In this document: one piece after another, positions 1 through 11,240 of the stretch | Position numbering within the stretch: the stretch's first letter is position 1 | How the letters are laid out: each line of letters starts with the position of its first letter | Assembly (NCBI GenBank): GCA_011317545.1 | Contig: WUJK01000002.1 | Coordinates: 372,001 to 436,000 of the forward strand | Reading direction: 5' to 3' | DNA: 64,000 nucleotides | Source of the DNA: Coniella vitis | Taxonomy: Eukaryota > Ascomycota > Sordariomycetes > Diaporthales > Schizoparmaceae | Notes under the pieces: model-generated | What the model was told of the DNA's origin: nothing | Seen by the model: the letters and a program-made list of their open reading frames with translations, nothing else | The model's database searches: none | Translations under genes and position numbers: made by a program

Positions 1-488
1 CTCTCAAGCAACAACGGGTCTGTTCTAGGCACAGCCCCAGATCCACTTTTTGCTGAAGGGACTATACATAGTATGTCTGATGAGGACACGCGAAAGCGGG
101 AGCCTTTCTCTACCGGGAGATGAGTGAATCCTACCCTGGAGATGCTTGCAAAGGAGAGTGAGCCACACGGCGAATGCGTGTATCGTAGTCGGCAGGACAG
201 CCAACTCCATCTAACGTGAACGACCCCACGGTCAATAGACACACTTGTGGTTGCCTAAAGGATCTGGCCAACTGGCCTTACTTAGAGAAGCTAATACTAT
301 ATGCTACTACGTGAGCTGTATCATCTTGAGTTAATTATAAAAACTCGCTCGTTGGCACTGAAGCGAGACTGTCGACAATGCTACTCACCTTCCAAGCGGT
401 TGAGCTGGTCTAGAGTTCGTCATTCCCGTAGCACATCACGATCCAAAGCCTTGAATCTCCAGCGCAGGGAACAACAGGCTCGTACACC
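1..488. other. Intergenic, no gene recognised
   Basis: Only short overlapping ORFs without recognisable motifs lie here. The right end is probably the promoter and 5' UTR of the GTPase gene that starts at 489. Confidence 0.5.
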
Positions 489-2408
489 ATGAGTTCTTTT
501 CAAGTCACAGGGTTCGCCGGTGAGTTCTGAGCAGAAACGTCTTATTGTTTCGACACACGAGTCGGTGACGACTAACGCTGATTGCGTGGACTACGATGTG
601 TAGGAATCAAGCAGTGGCTCTCGAGGGATGCCAGGCGCCCACTTCAAATACAAGTCGGTGGCTTTAGCGGAACTGGAAAGACAGAGCTGCTGTACACCTT
701 CAAAGAAGTCGTATACCCCAAATACAAACGCCAGTATGACAACTTTGCGCCATTTAATCGAGAGATCATCCCTTATCCCACTGGCTGGGAGCTGACACTA
801 TACGATATCTCGGGTCTGTCTCTTTTCCACCATCTCATCTCGACATTCAAGGCTTTAGCCATAATTTCTTTTGGCTAACCCAATTGCTGCCCGCTGCCAG
901 AGATGTGCTCCCCCTTCATCATGTCAAAAGGACTCAACTACTTCATGACAGAAGACACGCTCAACTGGTACACGCACAGCGTCAAGTACGATTTTCCCTC
1001 ATGGCTCCCAGACTACATCATCTACATGAAGCAAAAGGGATCTCGGTACATCTGGATCATTCTCACCCAGCAAGATTTAGTGCCAGCAGAGGACCGCGCG
1101 ACGGTGGTGGCCCAACACAGAGAGGCTCTGGAGAAGACCCTCAAAGAACAAGCAGCGCCAGCTGGCATCACTTGGTTTTTCCACGACGACCCTGGCTTCA
1201 GCGCCAAGTCTGGCAAATACGTAAAGGCGTTCGTGGACAAGTTCATGGGCGACGTGCGTCAACTGGACAGGCAGATGAAGCTGGAATTTGATCAGCAGAG
1301 GGATCAGGCACTGCTAGAGAAGCCGAGTGACCAAGTCCTCCGGGAAAGGGTCGCGCAGGCCGACATCAAACCTGCGCATGGGTTCTGGGAGGCGTTCTTG
1401 TCCGCGGAAATGACAACGTGGGACCATGTCGACCATCTCCAGGCCGGTTATCTTGTCTTGTTGGAGTCGCTGCAGCAGAAACACGGTCTGCTCAAGTGCT
1501 CGGCCACTTTTCTGAGCCACCTTGCCCGTCTGCGGAAAACGAAGCCAGACGTCTTTAAGAACTCGGCTCACCTGTAAGTTGCGGCACTACTGCACCGTAT
1601 GCGGGTAATGGGATCGATCTGACGCTGCGGCAATAGCACCATGACGGCTTTCTGGGTCATCCAGCTTCGAGTCGCAATCTTCCAGTACCAATACGACGTC
1701 AACGACGGACAAGCCCCTGGCCAGGATGACTTTCGGTCTGTTCTCTTGCACACGCCCTCTCTCCTCTACGGCCGTCTGTGGTCCTTCTACTACTCCAAAA
1801 CGGCTCTCTTTGCACCCAGGGCGCGTGAAACCTTCGTGATGCCCGACCTCCAGCCATTCCCACAGGTCACCAGGGCACTGGTCGACGCCATAGCGCAGGG
1901 GCAAGGCGACGTAGCAGAAGACGAGAGCATGCCTGCGTTGCCAGAGGATCCAAGCGCGCTCGTCGGTCCGGAACGCTTGCCGCGGTGGGCACTGGCGGTG
2001 GTGCAGAGTGTCCTCAAGAGCGGCCTTCGACGCGGGGTGGCCCTCAAAGAAGGGCTTGCGGCGTTGCAGACCGACACGATCAAGTTGCGGGCTCGCCACC
2101 CACAGCTGGCGGGCTCGGGAGCTGTACAGCCCTATTCAGAGACGCAGGCGTACGTTTGGGTCCAGCTCGTCCATGCTCGACTGGGCAGCATAGCCATGGC
2201 AGCGCAGAAGGGCGCGCTAGGCAAAACGACCACTGATGAGGGGAGTTTAGAAGACCTGACATACGAGAAGTTCCGGGAAGTCGCTGGTATCACGGGCCTG
2301 GAGTGGCAGGCTCACTACTCCGAGGATCGTTGGAACAGTATGGAGGCGAGGTTGAAGTTTGTCAACCCGGACAAGGCGCCGTTGCAGGATGTGCTCCAAG
2401 TACAGTGA
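489..2408 (+). CDS. ARF-like small GTPase fused to a large C-terminal region
   Basis: The four-exon model (489-519, 604-813, 901-1573, 1637-2408) encodes 561 residues. All introns have GT/AG ends, consistent phase and CTAAC-type branch sites in the first two. The N-terminus looks like an ARF/SRP-receptor-beta-type GTPase: the P-loop GFSGTGKT is at residues 30-37, a switch region follows (NREIIPYPTGWELTLYDIS), and TQQD at 136-139 sits where NKxD is expected. The usual WDxGGQ motif is reduced to YDISE, so nucleotide hydrolysis may be altered. About 400 residues after the GTPase core are helical-looking and match no domain I recognise. The start ATG at 489 is chosen because it gives a short first exon spliced in frame to the P-loop exon. 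By analogy it would act on membranes in trafficking or signalling, but that is inference. The family call is moderately sure; the function is unknown. Confidence 0.75.
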
Positions 2409-2913
2409 GCGCCTAACCCGAACCCTGGGGTCCCATGTACCTTCTTGAGCGGTGTTCTTTTTCTTTCATGCCCCCTGAGGATCGATAGAGTACAACGCTC
2501 AATACACGGTGGAATCCTTTTTATCAATTTCTTGCACAACCATAGTGCTTTTCAAAGGTGTCGCACATTCTTGTCTCTCGATCTTCCAAATGGCTACTAT
2601 GTAGAGGCTGAATCAGTGGCCTCGTGCTACACCAGCGCGTCCACCTCCCCTGGTGACGTGCGTGGCGTGACATCACTGGTCCTGGACTTGCAAGGGCCTT
2701 GGCTGGAATGCCTCGACTCCACAGCAAGTACTATGTATTACTTGTATATCATGTTGCTGTCGCCATGCTGGCATAAACTGTAAGTCATGGAGTTACTTAC
2801 CTATCCAACGGGGGGAAACTGTAATTATAAGAGATTGGGTTGGGCCCTGACGATCCTTGAACCTCAAGCCGACTGTTCCACGTCCACAATCCTCCAACTT
2901 CTTCACAGCCGCC
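2409..2913. other. Intergenic: 3' UTR and promoter
   Basis: This gap holds the presumed 3' end of the GTPase transcript and the promoter of the hydrolase that starts at 2914. No conserved ORF or RNA was recognised. Confidence 0.5.
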
Positions 2914-4446
2914 ATGAACAGCACATTCAACATCGCGGTGAACCGAGCAAAGGGCGACGCGCAACCACAGCCTCACCACGTTTCACCGCCAAATCCTGGC
3001 GGGGGATGGATCTCGTACTTTTCCGGCGTCCCTGACAAGCGGCGGCGCAGCAACACGCGCAAACCAAAAAAGCCCGCAGGCGCAACCACAGGCGCAACCA
3101 TCGCCAGCTTCAGGAATCCCTGGCCGAGTTTCCACCGAGCCACGCGCCAGGAGACCTGGCAGGCCCTCGAATGGGGCGAGGATGCAGATACAGCCATTGA
3201 CCTTGCGGCCTCGCATCTGACGGACAAAGACGCTTCGATCGCAGGCTCGAGCAGCAGCTCTCGGGCCCGCCAGGCCGCTGAGCTGCTGGATACAGCCAAG
3301 CCAGACTTCCGCGATGCTGGCGCGCAGGCCAAGACGACGTGGCTCGGCCACGCAGGTGTGTTGCTTCAGCTCCCGGCGCTGTGCCCAAACAGCAGACCCA
3401 TCCGCATCATCTTCGACCCCATCTTCTCCGACCGCTCCTCGCCCTTTCAGAACTTTGGCCCAATACGCTCGTACAAGCCGCCCTGTGCCTTGGAGGATCT
3501 GCCGCCCATCGACCTGTTTCTGATCAGCCACAATCACTACGACCATCTCGACTATGACACTGTCATGACGCTCTGGCGCCGCAACAAGGCCCATCTGCGC
3601 TTTGTGGTTCCTCTTAAAAACGCGCAGTGGTTCGTCGACTCGGGGATCCCTGCTGAGCGTGTGACGGAGCTGGACTGGTGGGACTCGGTCACCCTCACCG
3701 CCGTGGGAAAGGGCTCTGGCACGGAGGAAGCGGGGAAGTTGACAGTCTCGTGCACGCCCGCACAGCACAGCAGTCTACGCGATGGCTACGACGCGGACTC
3801 TATGCTCTGGGCGGGATGGTACCTGAAGCATGAGATTCCCGACAGGAAGCCCTACAGCGTCTTCTTCACCGGTGACTCGGGCTACCAGTGCCACGCCGAC
3901 CCGGCCTGGCCGCCCAAGCCACCATCGGGCACCACGCACAAGCGACTACGCCAAGGAACCGTCTCCAAGGTCGCCGACCCGGACGCAACCTCGCCAGAAA
4001 AGTACCCGCCGTGCCCAGCATACAGGGAGATAGCCGACCGTCTTGGACCGCCCGACCTCGTCTACCTGCCCATCGCTCTCGGCGCGACGTGGGCGTACAT
4101 CCGAAGCTTCTTCTCGAATTACCTGCCACCGGCCAATGTCCCCGTGCCACGGCACAGCGCTGGCATCACGGGGGCCATCCACATGCCTCCGTGGGATGCA
4201 GTGCGCGTTCTCCGAGACTTGACGGGGTCGCGCGACCCGGACGCGAAACCACCAATCGCGGTTGCCATGCACTGGGGCACCTTTGTCACGGAGCCGGTGG
4301 AGGTGCTCAAGTCTCTGGGACATTTGGAGTGGGCTTGCTACAATCAGAATGTGCAATATGGGCGCCGGCTCGAGGATGTGGAGGACTCTTTGGGGAAACA
4401 GCCTGTCTTTTTGGCTTTGAATCACGGGCAAAGCATTGTTACTTGA
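2914..4446 (+). CDS. NAPE-PLD-like metallo-beta-lactamase-fold hydrolase
   Basis: A single-exon gene of 510 residues. The start is the ATG at 2914, in a GCCGCCATGA context; the reading frame stays open upstream without another ATG. A low-complexity basic N-terminus (about 140 residues) precedes the metallo-beta-lactamase fold. Visible motifs are TTWLGHAGVLL, the metal-binding SHNHYDH (His206, His208, Asp210, His211), TPAQHSS, FTGDSGY and the late AMHWGTF histidine, the order seen in N-acyl-phosphatidylethanolamine-hydrolysing phospholipase D and yeast Fmp30. These enzymes use two zinc ions to cleave N-acyl-phosphatidylethanolamine to N-acylethanolamine and phosphatidic acid. An insertion rich in Pro and Lys follows the FTGDSGY motif. 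Substrate assignment is by family only; another MBL-fold lipid hydrolase is possible. It lies between the GTPase and an SDR, with no evident functional link. Confidence 0.88.
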   Translation: MNSTFNIAVNRAKGDAQPQPHHVSPPNPGGGWISYFSGVPDKRRRSNTRKPKKPAGATTGATIASFRNPWPSFHRATRQETWQALEWGEDADTAIDLAASHLTDKDASIAGSSSSSRARQAAELLDTAKPDFRDAGAQAKTTWLGHAGVLLQLPALCPNSRPIRIIFDPIFSDRSSPFQNFGPIRSYKPPCALEDLPPIDLFLISHNHYDHLDYDTVMTLWRRNKAHLRFVVPLKNAQWFVDSGIPAERVTELDWWDSVTLTAVGKGSGTEEAGKLTVSCTPAQHSSLRDGYDADSMLWAGWYLKHEIPDRKPYSVFFTGDSGYQCHADPAWPPKPPSGTTHKRLRQGTVSKVADPDATSPEKYPPCPAYREIADRLGPPDLVYLPIALGATWAYIRSFFSNYLPPANVPVPRHSAGITGAIHMPPWDAVRVLRDLTGSRDPDAKPPIAVAMHWGTFVTEPVEVLKSLGHLEWACYNQNVQYGRRLEDVEDSLGKQPVFLALNHGQSIVT

Positions 4447-5580
4447 TGTTTTGAGCAGTACACATAGTCAAATATCCCACTTCGCGGTTCCCCCTTTCTT
4501 TCTGTGTCCTTGCTGGAAATATGGCTGCAAGGTCCTGTTCTATCGGTTACGGTACACAAACACATTCAGAACCTAGAAGATTTGAATATCCTGTGCATCT
4601 AATGAATAACTTAGAGAAACGAGCACTATACACAAGAATTCACACAAGACAAGAGGAAAGATACTGCTACAACCTGTCTATTTTATAACATGAAATCTGT
4701 TCAAGAAAGGGCGATGCGATGAAGGTAAGCTTCATTATGGGAACCTGACCTCAAGAACGGAGTCGCTTTACTACTTTATTAACTTCCATATGTGTTGTGG
4801 CACAAACCATGTAGTGAATATTCCATAGTAAATACTTCGTGAGGTTCACATTTTCGCTATTTACCACCGCATCTATGTATTTATACCTTTGAAGCTGAAG
4901 TAGACAGTTGTTAGATTACACGAGAAATAATTTCATAATAGCATTGTTTCGAACAGCAGCACCAGCTTTTTTGGTCCCACAAATTGCAAACATATAACTT
5001 AACATATAAAATAATCTATGTTTGAATTGGAAGTCTACATATATAAGTGAAATGACTGTTGATGTTACTTCAGCCAAGTATTATATATATATATACATCA
5101 AAAAAAAAAATCATCATTCTCGATAGTTCACGTAAAGAGATCATTAGCCCTCTGTGCTTTTGCTGTGACGGTGATTTCATTCTGTTGGATAGATAGATTG
5201 ATTTTGGAAATCTAAAAGACACGCCTATCGGAGAACGTCAAGTCCTGCCTCGTAAAAGTTTCGACATCACGGACACATATAAGAAATCACAAATAACATG
5301 CATCACAAGAATACAGCCATCCATTCCTCTGAAGAATGAATTTTGATTCGTTCGTGATAAAACCATTGTCGCGCATCGGCAACCACTATGTAGCCTCTCG
5401 TTGTGGAGTCGCAAATCCGGAATTGCGTTTACTCGGGAGGGGGGCCCGCTGGCTTTGCGGGGAAATTCGTCAAGTAAAGCTGCGACTACGTGCCCTGCCT
5501 GACTTCACCACGATTTCGAACTGTTACTGCTTCATATCACTGTGGTCCTGGATCTTGCATTCCAAGATACAAACTGCACA
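4447..5580. other. AT-rich intergenic region
   Basis: About 1.1 kb that is visibly more AT-rich than its surroundings, with a TA repeat near 5080-5095 followed by an A10 run. No ORF with domain features. The last 250 bp are probably the promoter of the SDR gene. Confidence 0.55.
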
Positions 5581-6508
5581 ATGCCACGGGTAGATAATGA
5601 GATCAAGGGGCGTTTGGCGCTCGTTACTGGCGCCTCTGGAGGGTAAGTTAAGCCTGGAGTCAACTTGCCTTTGCATTTGAACATAACACCAAAACCCAGC
5701 ATCTCAGAGTAAAAAAAAGGAGAAGGAAAAAAAAATTGAAAGAGAGAAGGGAACGCAAAATCGACGGAGCCAGTGGCTAACATTCAACAGCATCGGAGGA
5801 GCCTGTGCCCGCGACCTCTTCATCAACGGCACATCTCTAGCCCTCACCTATTCGCGCAACAAGGCCGCCATCGACACACTCATCTCAGAGCTCCAGCAAC
5901 TGCCCCAGTGGAGCTCCTCAACCAGAGTGACCTCGCACCAAGCCGACATGGCCTCGGCAGAGGACATTGAGCGCCTCTTTGCCGAGATCAAGGCGCAGCA
6001 CGGCCAGGACGGCCCAGACATTCTCGTGTCCAACGCCGGCTACGGCAAGCGCATCCCCGATATCCTCGACATCCCGCTGGACGAGTTCGACTACATGCTG
6101 ACGGTGAACCTGCGCGCGAGCTTCCTGCTGTGCAAGTGTGCCATCCCGCACATGCAGACGCATGGCTGGGGCCGGATCGTGTTGATCGGTAGCTTGGCGG
6201 CGTACGGCGGCGGTATCAACGGGTGCCATTATGCGGCGAGCAAGGCCGGGCTGCAGGGCATGATGCGGAACTTGGCGAGGAAGCATGCGGGACAGGGCAT
6301 TACGGTGAATGATATTGCGCCGGCCATGATTGGGGAGACGGGCATGGTTGCCGATGCGAAGGCCGTTCAGGGCACGCCGGGCGACGTCAAGCATATTCCT
6401 GTTGGACGGCTGGGTGCGCCGCAGGAGGTTGCTAATATGGTTACCATGTGTGCGAAGACGGGGTATCTGACTGGACAGAGCATCTTGGTTAGTGGTGGCT
6501 TGATATGA
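5581..6508 (+). CDS. Short-chain dehydrogenase/reductase, 3-oxoacyl-ACP-reductase type
   Basis: Two exons (5581-5642 and 5791-6508; intron GTAAGT...CAACAG) encode 259 residues, the usual length for a classical SDR. The Rossmann cofactor motif TGASGGIG (16-23) is interrupted by the intron. SNAG at 101-104 and the catalytic Ser155, Tyr168 and Lys172 (YAASK) are all present, so the enzyme should be active and use NAD(P)H to reduce or oxidise a carbonyl/hydroxyl. The closest family resemblance is FabG-like 3-oxoacyl reductases and sugar or sorbose reductases; the substrate cannot be told. It ends with a typical SDR C-terminus (GQSILVSGG). No biosynthetic backbone gene lies next to it, and the following gene is ribosomal. 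Confidence 0.9.
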
Positions 6509-7107
6509 TTATGCCAGGCTTCAAAGCAGAAAACCGTCGGCTCTGCAGCCAATGAATGTACACCGTTGTGGTGCAAGATCTGATCGCCCCAACGGGCAAA
6601 TAAATCAAGCGGAGCCATTCATACAGCATTAACTCGTGAGTGAATTCATATAACGAGACATACAACAGCCATGACTTGAAAAAAGAAACCAAGGGGCACA
6701 TCACTGTGATACTTTGGCAACAGACACACACAAGACACTAGATGTTTTGGTTTGAATGTGGAATTTTATCCGTCTAACGTGACAGACATCAAGCCATGAG
6801 AAAGACCCCTAAACGCGCAAATGCAACCGTGGGAGGAAGACAGACCCCGGGGATAGACTTGGCTCCATCATTCCCAGGCAATCATCAGTGCTCCCTCCTC
6901 AAAACCCAACCGAGAGAATCCCGTTTTTCTTTTTCGTTAAACGACCATGGCCCATGGTAAACAGGACAGACGCGCCAGCCGGCACGTGAGAGCCACGAGT
7001 GCCGCTGATGCCTTCTCTAGCCATCCACACAAACCCAACGGACCAGCATCTCCCAGCAGAACGCCCACACCATTTTGCTCCCATGAAGGAGAAGGGTAGT
7101 AGACCGT
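6509..7107. other. Intergenic between convergent genes
   Basis: Shared 3' region of the SDR (plus) and RPS5 (minus). No gene recognised; the small ORFs here are not supported by motifs or splice signals. Confidence 0.5.
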
Positions 7108-8195
7108 TTACCGGTTGGACTTGGCAACACGCTCGAGCTCATCCTTCTTCTTGATGGCGTACGAGTTGCTGGAACCCTTGGCAGCGTTGATCAGCTCCTC
7201 AGCCAGGCACTCGGCAATGGTCTTGATGTTGCGGAAAGAGGCCTCGCGAGCACCGGTTGTCAGGAGGGAGATAGCCTGGTTGACGCGGCGGAGAGGGGAG
7301 ACATCGACAGCCTGTCGGCGGACGGTACCGGCGGAACCGATTCTGGTGGAGTCCTCACGAGGACCGCAGTTGACAATGGCGTCGACGGCGACCTGGATGG
7401 GGTTCTGGTCGGTCATCAGGTGGACCTGCAATATATAGAATTAGTGAAAGGCCGAATAAATCGATGCCGGCACATGTCATCCAGTGACGGCTGCTATGTG
7501 TGGTGGTGTCTGGAAAGAAAGACTCACAATCTCGAAAGCGTGGGCAACGATGCGGACAGCCATCAGCTTCTTGCCGTTGTTGCGGCCGTGCTGCATGAGC
7601 GAGTTGGTCAAGCGCTCAATGATGGGGCAGTTGGCCTTGCGGAAACGCTTAACGGCATAGCGGCCAGCGGTGTGAGGCAGGTAGACGGGAGCGCGGATCT
7701 GGATGTAGTCGCTGCACAACAAGAGGCCAAAGTTAGCAGTTGGTTCTCGGAATGAGCATGTCCTTGCTTGCAACTCTTTGCATGTGATGTCTCTTGCTCC
7801 TGTCTCGCCCTTCCCATTCCCAGTACTGCTTCGCTCTTTGGCCAGATAAAATTTCTCGTGTCGAGGTGCGGTGGGATCTGCGGGCGGTAGTCATGTTCTG
7901 CCCACCAGAGCTCGACTCCATGTTGGTTGCATCACGAGTTTTGCCCCGCTCACTTGCACCCACGCATCCTCTGCCATTGTCTCGAGCGAAGTAGCACTGA
8001 AAGCTGGGACTGCAGGCGACAAAGTTGACGATAATGGCGGGCAGCAGCTTACGTCAGGGAGATGTCGCGGATCTCGACGTCCTCGTAGGACCACTTGTTG
8101 AACAGCTTGATGCTGCCAATCTCGGCGACGACGTCCTTGGGCAGGACCTGGTAGCCAGAGACGGCCTCGACTTCGATCTCTCCGTTGTCAGACAT
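7108..8195 (-). CDS. rps5: 40S ribosomal protein S5 (uS7)
   Basis: Three exons on the minus strand (8195-8053, 7711-7528, 7425-7108) encode 214 residues, matching the eukaryotic uS7 length. The splice phases join cleanly to give the conserved block HAFEIVHLMTDQNPIQV across the second junction. Other hallmarks are RAPVYLPHTAGRYAVKRFRK, GRNNGKKLMAVRIV, NCGPREDSTRIGSAGTVRRQ and the C-terminal KKKDELERVAKSNR. The protein sits in the head of the small ribosomal subunit near the mRNA exit (E site). The first intron is long (341 nt) and the second 102 nt. The gene is divergent from RPS25, with 529 bp between the two start codons, so the pair probably shares promoter elements. Confidence 0.98.
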
Positions 8196-8724
8196 GATGG
8201 CAACAACAATCTCTCGACTGGGCTAGGGTGTTGTCGTCGTCGGGGGCTGTTGGTGAAGGGGATGAAGGCGAAAGGCGTTGGAGGTCGTTCAGGTAGTGGT
8301 CGAAAGAGTGGAGGAAATTGTCTGCACGTCTTGAATTTTCCCAGAGCCCACCCCAGCGTTGGGACCCCCTGTAGCGTAGCGGGCAATTCAGCGTGCAAGG
8401 CCACTAGGCGGGAACCACGCTGCAGGGCTACAGTGTACAGGTGACCGCGCAATTGACGGGCAACAGTATCTTTTTTTTGGTGTGCTCAGATGACTCAGCG
8501 CACACCACGTTGTCATTGGCTGCATCCGCTAGTCCCGCACAGATCCGCAACCTTAGGGCATTGAACCTACACGGCCGCCAGCTGCAGCGCTGCAGCAGGC
8601 TCGCCCTAAGTCAGACTTTGCAAGCAGCGGCCATTGCCTCGATTTCTTTCTCTCAAAGACCGACCATCCTGATCCTACCCACCTCTTGCCAACCACCCAT
8701 CTCAACACCAACAAATCAGTCAAG
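8196..8724. promoter_or_regulatory. Shared divergent promoter of RPS5 and RPS25
   Basis: The 529 bp between the two ribosomal-protein start codons must hold both core promoters and both 5' UTRs. Pyrimidine-rich stretches precede the RPS25 ATG (near 8640-8660 and 8680-8700), as is common for fungal ribosomal-protein genes. I cannot assign individual factor sites. Bidirectional co-regulation is inferred from the arrangement. Confidence 0.6.
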
Positions 8725-9427
8725 ATGGCCCCCGCTGCATCCGGTGCGAAGAAGCAGAAGAAGAAGTGGTCCAAGGGCAAGGGTACGTGCAACCTCTGTC
8801 GCTGTGTGCTGGTGTTGCGATCGTGGCGTGGGAGCGAGTGAAGGTGATGCCGCGGTTGGCTCGACATCCATACGGCTAGCGGATCATTGATGGTGGACGA
8901 CGACGATAATGAAGATGACAACAACGACGGGCACATACAACAATCAGTGATGACGTTCATCTATCGCTACGCAGACACCATCAAGTCCACCATCGCTGGC
9001 ACCAACCGTATCATCACCCGCGCGCTCACTCCCACGCTTTTCGGCTCGCCAGTGATTATTGCATCATCACACAAAGACGCTCGCTGACATTTTTTTTTTT
9101 GCTTTTGTGGACAATAGTCAAGGACAAGGCCCAGCACGCTGTCATCCTCGACAAGGCCACCTCTGAGAAGCTGTACAAGGATGTTCAGTCCTACCGCCTG
9201 GTGACCGTCGCCACTCTGGTCGACAGACTCAAGATCAACGGTTCCCTGGCTCGCCAGTGCCTCAAGGACCTTGAGGAGAAGGGCCAGATCCGCCCTATTG
9301 TCACGCACAACAAGATGAAGATCTACAGTATGTTCAAACTTGAAGGCCGCTGTTGGCCGGGATGTTCCTCCAGGATACAAAGCTGACTGTTCTCGTTCTA
9401 GCCCGTGCCGTCGGTGGCTCTGACTAA
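8725..9427 (+). CDS. rps25: 40S ribosomal protein S25 (eS25)
   Basis: Three exons (8725-8782, 9118-9327, 9402-9427) encode 97 residues. The lysine-rich start (KKQKKKWSKGK) is joined by the first splice to VKDKAQHAVILDK, followed by SEKLYKDVQSYRLVTV, the winged-helix region SLARQCLKDLEEKGQI and the typical end TRAVGGSD, which needs the tiny 26-nt last exon. eS25 is a small-subunit head protein also needed for some IRES-driven initiation in eukaryotes. The first intron (335 nt) is long for this genome and contains a GTGATGA motif near 8947 discussed in the findings. The gene is transcribed away from RPS5. Confidence 0.97.
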
Positions 9428-11240
9428 ACAGCTTATGCTCTTCCACTCGATACCATCACGAAACTCGAGTCCTTGTCCGTCGTGTCGCCTTGAGCACTCC
9501 AATCGACGGACGATGAACTAAAAAGGAAGCTTCCCCCTTTGGGGGCGGGCTGCAATTGGCATGGACGAGAGTAAAAATCCTTCCGGCTGGGCGTTTCTGA
9601 TCAGGTCTGGTCTCGGTTCTTTGGGTCAAGGCTGGAAAGGGATTACGGATATGATACTACAATTGTCTTGCAGTCTTGAGACACCACTTACTAGGTGTAG
9701 CACATAGTTGGGTCGGAAGTGCTCTGAGCCCATGAAAAATGGAGCGGCATTTGAAGAACAAACTGTTGAAACGGCGGCTTCTTGCGGTGATTGACCATTG
9801 ACGTATCTGGCTTCCACTCCTGTGGCTGACTACTGCCGATGCTATCTCGTGGTCGTCACTGTGCTCCACGCGCTTGGTTCGCAGGGACGACGACGCTCTA
9901 CCCAAATGTTGCATCGCTCTAATGAATGTCGGTAGAATAATTCTGTTTTGGTCAATTGATCGTGCACGTCCTTGTCCGCATCTCAAGACCGGCAAAGCAG
10001 AGTAGACTTTATCGATTCGAGGCAACATAAATAGCGTAGAACCACATTTTACATGAGCAAGTCTGGAAGCACGGACCGCTACGGAAGTGATGCTGTGAAA
10101 CAGCTTGACTCAATACAAATCCAGATCAGGGACGGGCAAGAATCTAAGCACAACTGGCAAATCTTCTCGGCAATCCCGCTGACTATCCAGACTAAATTAA
10201 TGACCGCCTCTACTGTATCATCGAGTCGTACACAGGCCAGTCGAGACAGCCCTCCAATCAGTCTCGAGGGAGTTCAGGTGATAGGGGAGCATAGAATTGG
10301 CTATCAAGAATTTCCATTTCTCGCCACCGAGAGCTACTTCTCACAAATCGGGCTTCCGACAATTATTGCTCGAAAACCTGGGGAAAGATGCCAGCTCACC
10401 CTAAATAAACTGATGCGGATTGGCGCATATGGGAGACATGAGCACGCGATGAACTGCTGCATTCACAAGCATATGAAGAATCGATCTTTTCCACTACGTA
10501 GCAACTAGGCTTTTGCGGGTTTGCATTCATCAGCCAAAAGCAATCCATACTGTGATCCAGAGTATGCATACTGTACTATCTACCTAGGTATCTACTTAGC
10601 AGCCGAGCGTTTCAGAGCGAGGTCGGGTGCTGACGGTACAGTAGATAGGCCTGCCCTGGCTGCTAAGCAAGCGGGTTTGCCGCCGTCGCATCGCCCCGGC
10701 AACGCGTGCACAAGTACCGCGGCAGCCTATGGCTGGCGCGAGGTGACTTTTGGGTGCGAACGGCGGCCCCTTGACCATTGACAATTGCCCCTTTCCCCAG
10801 CGCTGACCAGGAAGCTTAGACCCGGAAGAGGGTCCTCTGGGCCTCCAGTGCTTGCTCTGGGGCAGATTGGGGGGCTTGGAGCGCGCCCGGGGAGCGGCGT
10901 GGGAGGGCCTGAATGGCGGGAAAGGCTCGGAAAAAAACCGCTAGGCCGGGCGCGACCCGCTCTTTTTCCCTGCTGTGGGTGTTTTGGGCTGCAGCGCTGG
11001 CTGCTCTCGCCCACAAGGCCACAGGCACGCACAGCTTACAGCACACAGTGACAGGGGCCTGCTGCCAAATTTTTCTCGCCCGTTCCCCCGGCTCCGTCTG
11101 CGTAGCCTTTTTTCCCTCACCTCAAAACTCCCATTCCCGCCAGCCTGCGGAACTTGATCTTTCTTTCCTTCCCTTTCCTTCTTCATCTCCACTCCATCAT
11201 CAAAGACCGTTTGTATCTTTGATCCAGTCCGACATTCACA
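9428..11240. other. Intergenic, 1.8 kb; no supported gene
   Basis: An ATG-initiated ORF of 151 codons (10053-10508, plus) is present but shows no domain, no splice partner and no fungal leader, so I do not call it. GC content rises sharply after 10670. A CT-rich tract (about 11155-11195) just upstream of 11241 is typical of strongly expressed fungal promoters and probably belongs to the ADP/ATP carrier gene. Confidence 0.5.

Noticed and set aside
1587..2099. Minus-strand ORF of 170 codons
   Set aside because: It is antisense to the last exon of the GTPase gene, and the sense frame has better coding features and consistent splicing.
10053..10508. ATG-initiated ORF of 151 codons between RPS25 and the ADP/ATP carrier
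   Set aside because: No domain, no typical start context and composition unlike the neighbouring genes; could be chance.
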